From contig NZ_SCUT01000048.1 of the NCBI RefSeq assembly GCF_004297265.1, positions 62,001-126,000 of the forward strand: DNA of 64,000 bases, in the 5' to 3' direction. Origin of the DNA: Reyranella sp. (GTDB lineage Bacteria; Pseudomonadota; Alphaproteobacteria; Reyranellales; Reyranellaceae). Under the pieces are notes generated by a model. It was given only the letters and a program-made list of their open reading frames with translations. It searched no databases and was not told the origin of the DNA. Below, piece by piece: positions 24,720-32,809 of this stretch. Position 1 is the first letter of the stretch; each line of letters opens with the position of its first letter. The position numbers and the translations under genes were made by a program.

Positions 24720-25916
24720 ATGACCTCCAAGAAAACCTACACCCGCCCCGACACCGTTCTGGCCGTCTCCGGCCGCGACCCCGACAACAATTTCGGCATC
24801 GTCAATCCGCCCGTCTATCACGCGTCGACGATCCTCTCGCCGACGATGGACAAGTTCGAGAACCGGATTCCGTTCGAGGGCTTCGGCTACGGCCGCAACG
24901 GCACGCCTACGCAGAAGGCGCTGGAAGACGCCGTCGCCGCCATCGAGGGAGCGCACCGTTCCATTGCCGTGCAGTCGGGCCTGGCCGCCGTCACCGGCGC
25001 GATCGTGGGCTTCCTGAAGACCGGCGACCACATGCTGGTGACCGACAATGCCTACGGTCCGGCACGGCGCTTCGCCAACACGACACTGAAGGGCTTCGGC
25101 GTCGAGACGACCTACTTCGACCCGATGATCGGCGCCGAGGGCATCGCCAGGCTGATGCGACCGAACACCAAGGTGCTCTATCTCGAGGCGCCGGGCTCCC
25201 AGACCTTCGAGGTCCAGGATGTCGACGGCATGGCCGCCGTCGCCAAGAAGGCCGGCGCGACCGTGATGATCGACAATACCTGGGCGACGCCGCTCTACTT
25301 CAAGCCGTTCGACCATGGCTGCGACATCTCCATCCACGCCGGCACCAAGTACATCGTCGGCCATTCGGATGCGATGATGGGCATCATCTCCTGCGCCACG
25401 CGCGAGATGTTCGAGACAGCGAAGACGGCCTGCCAGTCGTTCGGCTTCCACGCTGCGCCGGACGATTGCTATCTCGCCCTGCGCGGCCTGCGCACCATGG
25501 GCGTGCGCCTGCGCCATCACGAGAAGAGCGGCCTCGAGATCGCCCACTGGCTGAAGACGCGGCCCGAGGTCGACAAGGTGCTGCACCCCGCCCTGCCCGA
25601 CTGCCCCGGCCACGAGAACTGGAAGAAGCAGTTCCAGGGCTCCTCCGGCCTGTTCTCCTTCACCCTGCGCGACGGCATCAAGCGCCCCGCGGTGGCCGCC
25701 ATGCTCGACGGCATGGACATCTTCGGCATGGGCGCGAGCTGGGGCGGCTACGAGAGCCTGATGATCCCCGCGCACCCCGACCAGTACCGCACCGCCGTGC
25801 CGTGGCCCGAGGGCAAGCAGCTCCTGCGCGTCCATATCGGCCTGGAAGACGTCGAGGACCTGAAGACGGACCTCGCGGAAGGCTTCGAGCGCCTCAACCG
25901 GGCGCACAACGCCTGA
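24720..25916 (+). CDS. metC: Cystathionine beta-lyase
   Basis: 398 residues, Cys/Met-metabolism PLP family. PLP lysine Lys210 in SIHAGTKYIVGHSD, IDNTWATPLYFKPFDHGCD before it, and a C-terminal SWGGYESLMIPAHP that is typical of alphaproteobacterial MetC. Cleaves cystathionine to homocysteine, pyruvate and ammonia in methionine synthesis. It starts 31 bp after sseA and closes the cluster. Beyond it, a G-rich segment (25962-25972) and T-rich stretch follow, without a clean terminator that I can define. Confidence 0.92.
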   Translation: MTSKKTYTRPDTVLAVSGRDPDNNFGIVNPPVYHASTILSPTMDKFENRIPFEGFGYGRNGTPTQKALEDAVAAIEGAHRSIAVQSGLAAVTGAIVGFLKTGDHMLVTDNAYGPARRFANTTLKGFGVETTYFDPMIGAEGIARLMRPNTKVLYLEAPGSQTFEVQDVDGMAAVAKKAGATVMIDNTWATPLYFKPFDHGCDISIHAGTKYIVGHSDAMMGIISCATREMFETAKTACQSFGFHAAPDDCYLALRGLRTMGVRLRHHEKSGLEIAHWLKTRPEVDKVLHPALPDCPGHENWKKQFQGSSGLFSFTLRDGIKRPAVAAMLDGMDIFGMGASWGGYESLMIPAHPDQYRTAVPWPEGKQLLRVHIGLEDVEDLKTDLAEGFERLNRAHNA

Positions 25917-26039
25917 TCGCGAGAACAGCCGTTATCCTGGGCAGCGCCCCTCGGAGGCCCTGGGGGGGGCCATAAAGCATGGTCCGTGCAAAATATCAGT
26001 CCGCCGTGCCCCAGGAACGCTGCCCGGGAGGCTTTTTCC

Positions 26040-26075
26040 TTTCGATTGTTTCGACTATTTCGTCTGTTTCGGTCA
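26040..26075. repeat. Four tandem 9-bp units TTTCGNNTN/TTTCGGTCA
   Basis: Units TTTCGATTG, TTTCGACTA, TTTCGTCTG and TTTCGGTCA follow one another exactly. They lie in the 193-bp convergent gap between metC and zur and are the only short tandem repeat I noticed in the window. The gap holds no gene. Confidence 0.8.
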
Positions 26076-26109
26076 ATCGCCCCGACGACGTCGCCGGGAC
26101 CCAAGTGCC

Positions 26110-26601
26110 TCAAGCGGCGCCTTGGCACTCGCCACAGACACCGGTCACTTCCAGGGTCATGTCGCGCGCGGTGAAGCCACGGCGAGTGGCGCTGGCAGTG
26201 ATGGCATCGGACAGGCCGTCGCCCTCGATCTCCTCGGCATTGCCGCACTGGCTGCAGATCAGGAAGAAGCCGCGATGGGCCTCGCCCGGATGGCTGCAGC
26301 CGACGAAGGCGTTCATGCGCTCGATGCGGTGGATCAGCCCGTTCTCGATCAGGAAGTCGAGCGCGCGATAGACCGTCGGCGGTGCGGAGCCCAGATCCTC
26401 GTTGCGCAGGCTGTCGAGCAGCGCATAGGCGCCGACCGGCTTGTGGCTCGACCAGACGAGCTCCAGAACCCGGCGGCGCAGCGGCGTGAAGCGCAAGTCC
26501 TTGGCCGCGCAAAGTTTCTCGGCCGCGGCGATCGCGTCCTCGACACAGTGCTCATGATCGTGGGCATGCCCGGCGGGCGCCGCTTTGGCCGGTTTCTTCA
26601 C
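26110..26601 (-). CDS. zur: Zinc uptake regulator Zur (Fur family)
   Basis: 163 residues from a GTG at 26601, with GGAAG just upstream. The Fur fold is clear: LRFTPLRRRVLELVWSSHKPVGAYALLDSL and APPTVYRALDFLIENGLIHRIE form the winged helix. AFVGCSHPGEAH (residues 98-109) is the regulatory zinc motif characteristic of Zur; Cys116/Cys119 and Cys156/Cys159 form the structural zinc site. The N-terminus is His-rich (GHAHDHEHC). Zur represses zinc import and zinc-sparing genes when Zn2+ is ample. It has its own promoter and diverges from hisI. Confidence 0.92.
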   Translation of the reverse strand: MKKPAKAAPAGHAHDHEHCVEDAIAAAEKLCAAKDLRFTPLRRRVLELVWSSHKPVGAYALLDSLRNEDLGSAPPTVYRALDFLIENGLIHRIERMNAFVGCSHPGEAHRGFFLICSQCGNAEEIEGDGLSDAITASATRRGFTARDMTLEVTGVCGECQGAA

Positions 26602-26634
26602 GGGACTTCCGATTTGCCAACCGAGTAGGCGGCG

Positions 26635-26664
26635 ATTATACGCGCCGTTCCTTCCGGAGGCCAA
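26635..26664 (-). promoter_or_regulatory. Sigma-70 promoter for zur
   Basis: On the minus strand TTGGCC, 18 bases, perfect TATAAT; the -10 lies 33 bases before the GTG start. The zur/hisI gap is 92 bp, so a regulator bound here could affect both genes. No clear Zur palindrome is visible. Confidence 0.65.
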
Positions 26665-26693
26665 GGCTCGCCCCTGTGCCCAATGGTGCCCCA

Positions 26694-27107
26694 ATGACGA
26701 CCCCGACGACCTACCAGCAGCCCGAGATCGACGCCGCCCTCGCCGTCATCAAGTTCGATGCCCAGGGACTCGTGCCGGCGATCGCCCAGCAGCACGACAC
26801 GGGCGAAATCCTGATGATGGCCTGGATGGACCGCGACGCCGTTGCCGAGACGATGCGCACGGGCCGTGCATGCTACTGGTCGCGTTCGCGCAAGGCGCCG
26901 TGGCGCAAGGGCGACACGTCCGGGCACATCCAGACCCTGGTGGAGCTGCGCATCGATTGCGACGGCGACACGCTGCTGGCGCTGGTCGACCAGACCGGCG
27001 TCGCCTGCCACACCGGCCGCCACAACTGCTTCTTCCGCGCCATCCGCGACGGCGTGCTGGCGGAGATCGCTCCCATCGAGATCGACATGGAGAAGGAAAA
27101 GGCTTGA
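26694..27107 (+). CDS. hisI: Phosphoribosyl-AMP cyclohydrolase
   Basis: 137 residues, stand-alone HisI without a HisE domain. Catalyses the third step of histidine synthesis, opening the purine ring of PR-AMP. Metal ligands are all present: the DCDGD motif (residues 88-92, with Cys89) and Cys105/Cys112 in ACHTGRHNCFF. The ATG at 26694 is preferred to the GTG at 26676, although neither has a clear Shine-Dalgarno. HisI is zinc dependent, and its gene is divergent from zur, an arrangement that suggests possible zinc control. The stop overlaps the next start (TTGA). Confidence 0.92.
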   Translation: MTTPTTYQQPEIDAALAVIKFDAQGLVPAIAQQHDTGEILMMAWMDRDAVAETMRTGRACYWSRSRKAPWRKGDTSGHIQTLVELRIDCDGDTLLALVDQTGVACHTGRHNCFFRAIRDGVLAEIAPIEIDMEKEKA

Positions 27108-27577
27108 GCACGTTCGCATCGACGCGTCGCGGTTTCCTGCTTTCGGCATCCCTCCTGCCCCTGGCCGCCTGCGCCACCACGCCCGCGCCCCGGTACACGC
27201 TCTCGCCGCGCGGCGACCGGCTGGTCGCGCTGATCCAGAGGACCGGGCGGGACAACATGACCGCGCCCGAGGCGTTTGCGCTGATGGGCATCACCAACCA
27301 GGGCCGCGACATTCCGGTTCGCCAGCTCGCGGACGACGGGCCCGACGGGCGCTACGTCGTCAATCTGGTGAACATCCGCAAGTATCACGAGTTCGTCTTC
27401 CAGCGCCGCCAGGGCGACGTACTGATCCTCCATTCCGCCGACACCGCCTTCAAACGGCTGGTGAGCGTGCGCTACGCGCGCAACGGCAAGCCCTCGGTCA
27501 TCGCCGACACGGCATTCGCCGAAAGCGATTTTCAGCAGCAGATCGCCTTTTGGTTCGCCCGGATACCGGGCCGATAG
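27104..27577 (+). CDS. Small predicted lipoprotein of unknown function
   Basis: 157 residues beginning at a TTG (27104) that overlaps the hisI stop, with GAGAAGGAAAAGG immediately upstream. The N-terminus STRRGFLLSASLLPLAAC has a twin-arginine pair followed by a lipobox LAAC at residues 19-22, so it is probably a Tat- or Sec-exported lipoprotein. The mature part (SPRGDRLVALIQRTGRDNM to FWFARIPGR) shows no family I recognise; it has a regular alpha/beta look. Because it needs a TTG start and overlaps hisI, automatic callers might miss it. Confidence 0.65.
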   Translation: MSTFASTRRGFLLSASLLPLAACATTPAPRYTLSPRGDRLVALIQRTGRDNMTAPEAFALMGITNQGRDIPVRQLADDGPDGRYVVNLVNIRKYHEFVFQRRQGDVLILHSADTAFKRLVSVRYARNGKPSVIADTAFAESDFQQQIAFWFARIPGR

Positions 27578-27592
27578 TATTGTGACAGCGAG

Positions 27593-28765
27593 ATGACAAT
27601 CGCTGTCTCCACCCCGACCGCGGCCCGCCGCACCCTCACCGTCTGCGGCGGCGCGCATGCCCTGCACGACGGTTTCACCGACCTGCTGAACGTCCTCTAC
27701 CCGCTGCTGCAGTCGCAGTTCGGGCTGAGCTACGGCGCTATCGGGGCGCTGAAGACCTGCTATTCCGGCGCCATGGCCACCGGCCAGATTCCCTCGGGTC
27801 AGCTGGCCGAACGGTTCGGCGGTGTCCGTATCCTGGCCATCGGCACGCTGCTGATCGCGGCCGGCTATTGTCTCGCGGGCCTCAGCGGCTCGCTCTACGG
27901 CGTCATTGCCGGGCTGCTGCTCGCGGGGCTGGGCGCCAGCACGCAGCACCCTATCGGCTCCAGCCTGGTCGCGGCCGCCTATCACGGCGCGCGCTCGCGA
28001 ACGGCGCTCGGCACCTACAATTTCACCGGCGACGTCGGCAAGGTCCTGCTGCCGGCCCTGTTCGCGCTGATCGCCGCCGCGCTCGGTTGGCAGCAGGCGC
28101 TGGTCGTCATGGCCGCCCTCGCCGTCCTCGGCGCTGGCATCATCCTCGCCTCGCTGCGGCCCATCGTGATGCACGGCAAGGCCCAACCGTCGAAGGCGGT
28201 CGCGGGCCAGGACCGGCCCTGGGCCTACTGGCTGCTCTTCTCGATCCACATCGCCGACGACCTGGTGCGCACCGGCTTCCTGATTTTCCTGCCGTTCCTC
28301 CTGCGCAACAAGGGCGCCGACCTGCCGACCATCGGCCTCGGCCTGTCGCTGCTCTTCGCCGGCGGCGCCGCGGGCAAGCTGGTGATGGGCTGGGTCGGCC
28401 AGAAGCTCGGCGTCGTTCCGTCGGTGCTGCTCACCGAAGCCGCCACGACGCTGCTCATCCTCGCGGCCCTGCCGCTCTCGCTCGACTTCGCGCTGCTGTT
28501 GTTGCCGGTCGTCGGATTGATGCTGAACGGCACCTCGTCGGTGCTCTACGGCACCATTCCCGAGTTCGTCAGCCCCGAGCGGCGGACCAAGGCCTTCGCC
28601 GTCTTCTACACGGGCGGCTCGGTAGCCGGTGCGACCGGCCCGCTGCTCTTCGGCCTGCTGGGTGATGTAGTCGGATTGACGACGGCTCTCGTCGCCGTGT
28701 CCTGCGTTGCCCTCACCACCGTTCCGATGGTCTGGGCGCTGCGACCGGCCTTCGCCGACGACTGA
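27593..28765 (+). CDS. MFS exporter, fosmidomycin-resistance (Fsr) type
   Basis: 390 residues with about 12 hydrophobic segments. The start GGAHALHDGFTDLLNVLYPLLQ and the later GTYNFTGDVGKVLLPALFALI are like Fsr-type drug exporters, and there is no long central loop. Likely exports a small toxic compound across the inner membrane; substrate not known. It lies 15 bp after the lipoprotein gene and its stop is only 3 bp from the stop of the convergent M81 gene. Confidence 0.85.
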   Translation: MTIAVSTPTAARRTLTVCGGAHALHDGFTDLLNVLYPLLQSQFGLSYGAIGALKTCYSGAMATGQIPSGQLAERFGGVRILAIGTLLIAAGYCLAGLSGSLYGVIAGLLLAGLGASTQHPIGSSLVAAAYHGARSRTALGTYNFTGDVGKVLLPALFALIAAALGWQQALVVMAALAVLGAGIILASLRPIVMHGKAQPSKAVAGQDRPWAYWLLFSIHIADDLVRTGFLIFLPFLLRNKGADLPTIGLGLSLLFAGGAAGKLVMGWVGQKLGVVPSVLLTEAATTLLILAALPLSLDFALLLLPVVGLMLNGTSSVLYGTIPEFVSPERRTKAFAVFYTGGSVAGATGPLLFGLLGDVVGLTTALVAVSCVALTTVPMVWALRPAFADD

Positions 28766-28768
28766 CGA

Positions 28769-30295
28769 TCAAGCGCCCTGCCAGACCGGTCCCATCGGCT
28801 TCAGGCGGATGCCCTTGCGAAGATATTTGTAGGGCATGTCCAGCGGATCGGTGATGTGCGCGCCGGTCGACCGCACGACCAGGATCGTCTCGGCGATCGG
28901 CTGGAAGTCGGCGCGGAAATGGACCGTCGATTTCAGGCCGAGGATCGGCACCTTCGACGGCTCGACGCCGACGGCACGGAACATCTCCTGGTCGGCCGCC
29001 TGTACCCGCTTGCAGGCGACGACCGCCGAGACGCCTGAGGCCTCGTCGGTCAGCAGAGCCATCGGCCCGATCTGGAACTTCGCGCCGCCATAGAACGGGC
29101 CGGTGCCGGTGAAGACGCCGTCGCTCAGCCTGACCACGCGCCAGTCGGCCTCGACCGGCTTCTCGCCGCCGTAGCCCACGACCGCGCCGATGCCGCGGCG
29201 CATGACATTGCCCTCGCCCGTCTCGACGGCAGCCTTCGCCGCGCCTTCGTCGACGATCATGCCGATCACCGCGCCTCTTGCCTTGTGGCGCATCAGGGCC
29301 GCCAGCAGGCCGACCGTGTCGGAGGTGCCGCCGGCGCCGGGATTGTCCTGTACGTCGGCCAGTACGATCGGCTTCGTGGCGTTCTTCGAGAGTTCGATGG
29401 CCCGCAGCGCGGCCTGGTCCGGATCGAGCAGTTCGCCGTCGAACGCCTTCTCCTGGGCCTTCACCGTGGCGGCGAGCTTGTCGGCAGCGGCCTCAACGGC
29501 TTCCCTGTCGTGGCCATAGACCACGAGCGCCGGGCCGCACTGGGCGATGTCGGCCGGCGGGAAGCCCGGCGTGTGCGTGACGCTGACGATGCCCTGATTG
29601 TGGCTCTTCTCGCCGGCTTCCAGCTCGCCCACGAGATCGAAGATGCCCTTGGCCGGCTCGATGAAGGTGCACTGCCAGACCAGCGGGATCAGGAAGTCGA
29701 GCTGGCGGTAGGCCCGGTAGACCGGCCGCTTCTCGCGCAGCAGCTTGTCCAGCAGCTCGATCGCGCGGCTGCCGGTCACCGCCATATCGATGTGCGGATA
29801 GGTACGGTAGCCGACCAGCGCCGTCGCAAGCTTCGCCATCTCGGGCGTCAGGTTGGCGTGATAGTCGAGGCTGGCCACGATCGGCAGCTCGTCACCCACG
29901 TTGGCGCGGATGCGGCGTAGCAGCTCGCCTTCGCCATCCTCCGTATGCTCGGCGACCATCGCACCGTGAAGGTCGAGATAGATCGCGTCGAACGGTCCGT
30001 GCTTCTCCAGGTCCTCCTCGAACAGCGCCCACATCTTCTCGTAGGCGTCCTCGGTCACATAAGAGGCCGGTGCGGCGGCCGCCCAGGCCAGCGGCACGAT
30101 CTCGTGGCCGAGTTCAGCCAGCTTCTTCACCGCGCCCGCGATCGGGATGTTGAATCCTTCGACGCCGGCGATCATCTCGGAGCCGCGCAACAGCGGCGGC
30201 CAGGCATCAGCACGCACGAACTCCTCCCAGGTCGCCTGCTGCGGCGCGAACGTGTTCGTCTCGTGCTGAAAACCACCAACCGCAATACGCGCCAT
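28769..30295 (-). CDS. M81 family (MlrC-like) metallopeptidase-type protein
   Basis: 508 residues from the ATG at 30295 (GGGGAG about six bases upstream). It has the MlrC signature: GGFQHETNTF (residues 7-16), YLDLHGAM, SLDYHANLT, and a C-terminal MlrC domain with DNPGAGGTSD. The histidines and aspartates of these motifs form the zinc site of MlrC, which opens the linear form of microcystin-LR. Homologues are common in soil bacteria that never see microcystin, so the true substrate is probably some small peptide or amide. An open frame continues upstream of the start but shows no conservation. Confidence 0.85.
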   Translation of the reverse strand: MARIAVGGFQHETNTFAPQQATWEEFVRADAWPPLLRGSEMIAGVEGFNIPIAGAVKKLAELGHEIVPLAWAAAAPASYVTEDAYEKMWALFEEDLEKHGPFDAIYLDLHGAMVAEHTEDGEGELLRRIRANVGDELPIVASLDYHANLTPEMAKLATALVGYRTYPHIDMAVTGSRAIELLDKLLREKRPVYRAYRQLDFLIPLVWQCTFIEPAKGIFDLVGELEAGEKSHNQGIVSVTHTPGFPPADIAQCGPALVVYGHDREAVEAAADKLAATVKAQEKAFDGELLDPDQAALRAIELSKNATKPIVLADVQDNPGAGGTSDTVGLLAALMRHKARGAVIGMIVDEGAAKAAVETGEGNVMRRGIGAVVGYGGEKPVEADWRVVRLSDGVFTGTGPFYGGAKFQIGPMALLTDEASGVSAVVACKRVQAADQEMFRAVGVEPSKVPILGLKSTVHFRADFQPIAETILVVRSTGAHITDPLDMPYKYLRKGIRLKPMGPVWQGA

Positions 30296-30403
30296 TCCAA
30301 TTCTCCCCGACAAGTAACGATCCGATCCGCCTAGCCTATCATCGTTCGCGCTTCCACACGTGCCTGTGAGGCAGCGATTGCGGAACGTCTGCGTTGTGCC
30401 TCC

Positions 30404-30787
30404 ATGCGCAGCATGTCCTGGCCGGCCTTCCTCAAAGATTTCCCGCACGGTCATCTCGTCGTCGCGGTGGCCGTCGACGTGGGCGCCGACGAAATCGGAA
30501 GCCGGCGACTTCGCGGGCTTCGCGATCTCCTCCACCGCGTCATCGGCCGTGCGGCCTCGTCGAACGGCGGCTTCGCCCTCACCGTTTCGCGGACGGCGGG
30601 ATTCCCGGAAATCCTGTGTGGTTTCGAAACGCAAGCCGACGCCGATGCCCTCGTCGGACTCGCCAGAGCCCGCCCGACCGATCGCTATCCCGGTTTCGCC
30701 ACGCAGCGCGTATTCGATCTCGACACGGCAACGGAGGCAGCGCTCCGTGCAGGCCTGATGAGCGATGGCGACATCGACCAGCGCTGA
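30404..30787 (+). CDS. Hypothetical protein
   Basis: 127 residues, family not recognised. Codon third positions are G/C-rich as in neighbouring genes, and the sequence looks like a compact alpha/beta domain (HLVVAVAVDVGADEI, PEILCGFETQADADALVGLARARPTDRYPGFATQRVF). No signal peptide. A second ATG at 30413 is equally possible and neither has a good Shine-Dalgarno. It overlaps nothing else convincing on either strand and ends 101 bp before the kinase gene. It may be an unnamed cytosolic protein. Confidence 0.5.
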   Translation: MRSMSWPAFLKDFPHGHLVVAVAVDVGADEIGSRRLRGLRDLLHRVIGRAASSNGGFALTVSRTAGFPEILCGFETQADADALVGLARARPTDRYPGFATQRVFDLDTATEAALRAGLMSDGDIDQR

Positions 30788-30888
30788 ACGTTGCACATGG
30801 ACGCGCAAGTGCCTTTCCGTATTATCCTTCGCGATACCTGACGGCCCGCAGGTATCCTCAAGCAGCATCTGCGAGTCGCCCAGCCCCC

Positions 30889-32358
30889 ATGCCTCTGTTC
30901 GGTTCATCGTTCGCCCGTCGCACGATCGCCTTTCTCGCCGCCGGTGTGCTTGCTCTCCTGGCTATCGTCGCCGTTTCGGCCTGGCTGTCCGTCCGCACCG
31001 CCCAGCATGCCGAAGAAGCCGTGGTGGAGCGTGAGATACGCGCCCTCACGACCAATCTGCTCGCGGCGACAATCGACGCCGAAACCGGTCAGCGCGGCTA
31101 CCTGCTGACGGGCGAGGCGCGCTATCTCGGCCCGTTCGAGCGTGCGCAGCCGCGGCTGCGCAGAGACCTGGCCAACCTGCGCGAACTCGTCGCCACCGAC
31201 CCTGCCCAGCTGGCGGCAGTGATGGAACTTGCTGGAGTCCTCGATGCAAAGATGTCGGAGCTGACAGAGACCATCGAACAGACAAAGGCCGGGCAGCGGG
31301 ACGCGGCGATCCAGACCGTGTTGTCTGATCGCGGGCGCCTGCTGATGGAGAAGGCCCGAACTCAGCTCGCCCAGCTTATCGCCGACGCGGAACGGCGCGT
31401 CGCCAACCGCCTCGAGGCCGTCAACGACGGTGCGGAAATCCTGACCTGGGTAACGGCGGCCGGCAGTCTCCTGATCGTCCTGTTCGCAGCGGGCGCTTCC
31501 TGGACGGTCATCCAGTACACACGGCAGCTACTGGCGGCGAGGATCGAGCTTCAGGCATTGAATGCCGGACTGGAGGAACGCGTGGCCGAGCGCACCGAAG
31601 CGCTGACCCGCGCCAATGACGAGATCCAGCGATTCGCCTACATCGTCAGCCACGACCTGCGTTCGCCGCTGGTGAACATCATGGGCTTCACCAGCGAGCT
31701 GGAGGCCGCCATGAAGACGGTCGGCCCCTACGTTGCAGGCGACGCCACCTTGGCCGACAAGGCCCGGCAGGCGACCGAGGAGGACATTCCCGAGGCGCTG
31801 CGTTTCATCCGCGCGTCGACCGGCAAGATGGACGGGCTGATCAATGCGATCCTCAAGCTGTCGCGCGAGGGCCGGCGGGAACTGCGCCCCGAACCGGTCG
31901 ATCTCGTGAGCCTGTTCAAGAACGCGGCCGCCAGCGTTCGTCATCAAACGGATGAGGTGGGTGCCGAGATCGCGGTACCCTCGTCGGCCCCTGCCCTCGT
32001 GAGCGACCGCCTGGCCATGGAGCAGATCGTCGGCAACGTCGTGGACAATGCGGTGAAGTATCTGGCGCGCGACCGGCCGGGGCGCATCGTGATCGCTACC
32101 GGCGAGACGGCGCGGCGCGTGCACATAGACATCACGGACAATGGACGCGGCATCGCCGAGCAGGACCATGAGCGCATCTTCGAGCTGTTCCGGCGGGCAG
32201 GTACCCAGGACCGGCCCGGCGAAGGCATCGGGCTGGCCCATGTGCGCGCGCTGGTGCGCCGGCTGGGCGGCGATATTACTGTGCAGTCCGAAGTTGGTCG
32301 CGGTACGACGTTTCGGATAGATTTGCCGCGAAGGCTCAGACTCATCGAAAACAGGTAG
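30889..32358 (+). CDS. CHASE3-domain sensor histidine kinase
   Basis: 489 residues. Membrane segments at about 13-33 and 187-207 flank a periplasmic CHASE3 domain with the signature ETGQRGYLLTGEARYL (65-80). A coiled coil (LEERVAERTEALTRANDE) leads to the HisKA helix with phosphoacceptor His255 in YIVSHDLRSPL and then the ATPase domain (NVVDNAVKYL, DNGRGI, EGIGLAHVRALV). Senses an unknown external or membrane signal and phosphorylates response regulators. The two downstream genes, 9 and 1 bp away, encode receivers, so this is a three-gene phosphorelay. Confidence 0.92.
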   Translation: MPLFGSSFARRTIAFLAAGVLALLAIVAVSAWLSVRTAQHAEEAVVEREIRALTTNLLAATIDAETGQRGYLLTGEARYLGPFERAQPRLRRDLANLRELVATDPAQLAAVMELAGVLDAKMSELTETIEQTKAGQRDAAIQTVLSDRGRLLMEKARTQLAQLIADAERRVANRLEAVNDGAEILTWVTAAGSLLIVLFAAGASWTVIQYTRQLLAARIELQALNAGLEERVAERTEALTRANDEIQRFAYIVSHDLRSPLVNIMGFTSELEAAMKTVGPYVAGDATLADKARQATEEDIPEALRFIRASTGKMDGLINAILKLSREGRRELRPEPVDLVSLFKNAAASVRHQTDEVGAEIAVPSSAPALVSDRLAMEQIVGNVVDNAVKYLARDRPGRIVIATGETARRVHIDITDNGRGIAEQDHERIFELFRRAGTQDRPGEGIGLAHVRALVRRLGGDITVQSEVGRGTTFRIDLPRRLRLIENR

Positions 32359-32367
32359 AGGCTGCGA

Positions 32368-32808
32368 ATGAACGCCAAGCCCGTTTCCATCGTCATGGTG
32401 GAAGACGACGAAGGCCATGCGAGGCTGATCGAGCGCAACATCCGTCGCGCCGGTGTCAACAACGAGATATTCGCCTTCAAGGACGGAACATCGGCCCTCG
32501 CCTATCTGCTCGGCGCGGACGGAACCGGCGCGGAGAACGGCGCACGCTCGCTGCTGATCCTGCTCGACCTCAACCTGCCCGACATGACCGGCGTGGACAT
32601 CCTGGCCAAGGTCAAGTCGAACGCCCACCTGAAGCGGTCGCCGGTGATCGTGCTGACGACGACGGACGACCAGCGTGAGATCAAGCGCTGCTACGACCTC
32701 GGCGCCAACGTCTACATCACCAAGCCGGTCAACTACGAAAGCTTCGCGAACGCCATCCAGCAGCTTGGCCTGTTCCTGTCGGTCATGCAGGTCCCGGCCA
32801 CCGAGTGA
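32368..32808 (+). CDS. Rcp1-type single-domain response regulator
   Basis: 146 residues, one receiver domain and no output. Acid pocket EDD at 12-14, phosphorylatable Asp67 in LLDLNLPDMTG, and Lys119 in ITKP. The insertion between beta2 and beta3 and the spelling VEDDEGHARLIERNIRRAG are like Rcp1, the shuttle regulator of phytochrome-type kinases. It probably carries phosphate from the upstream kinase to the downstream receiver-HisKA_2 protein or elsewhere. Confidence 0.9.
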   Translation: MNAKPVSIVMVEDDEGHARLIERNIRRAGVNNEIFAFKDGTSALAYLLGADGTGAENGARSLLILLDLNLPDMTGVDILAKVKSNAHLKRSPVIVLTTTDDQREIKRCYDLGANVYITKPVNYESFANAIQQLGLFLSVMQVPATE

Positions 32809-32809
32809 T

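Noticed and set aside
25955-26035. G-rich stretch and T-run after metC as a terminator
   Set aside because: No stem of convincing length directly precedes the T-run.
30296-30907. Upstream extension of the M81 gene on the minus strand
   Set aside because: A good Shine-Dalgarno and the conserved N-terminus MARIAVGGFQHETNTF fix the start at 30295; the extension shows no conservation.
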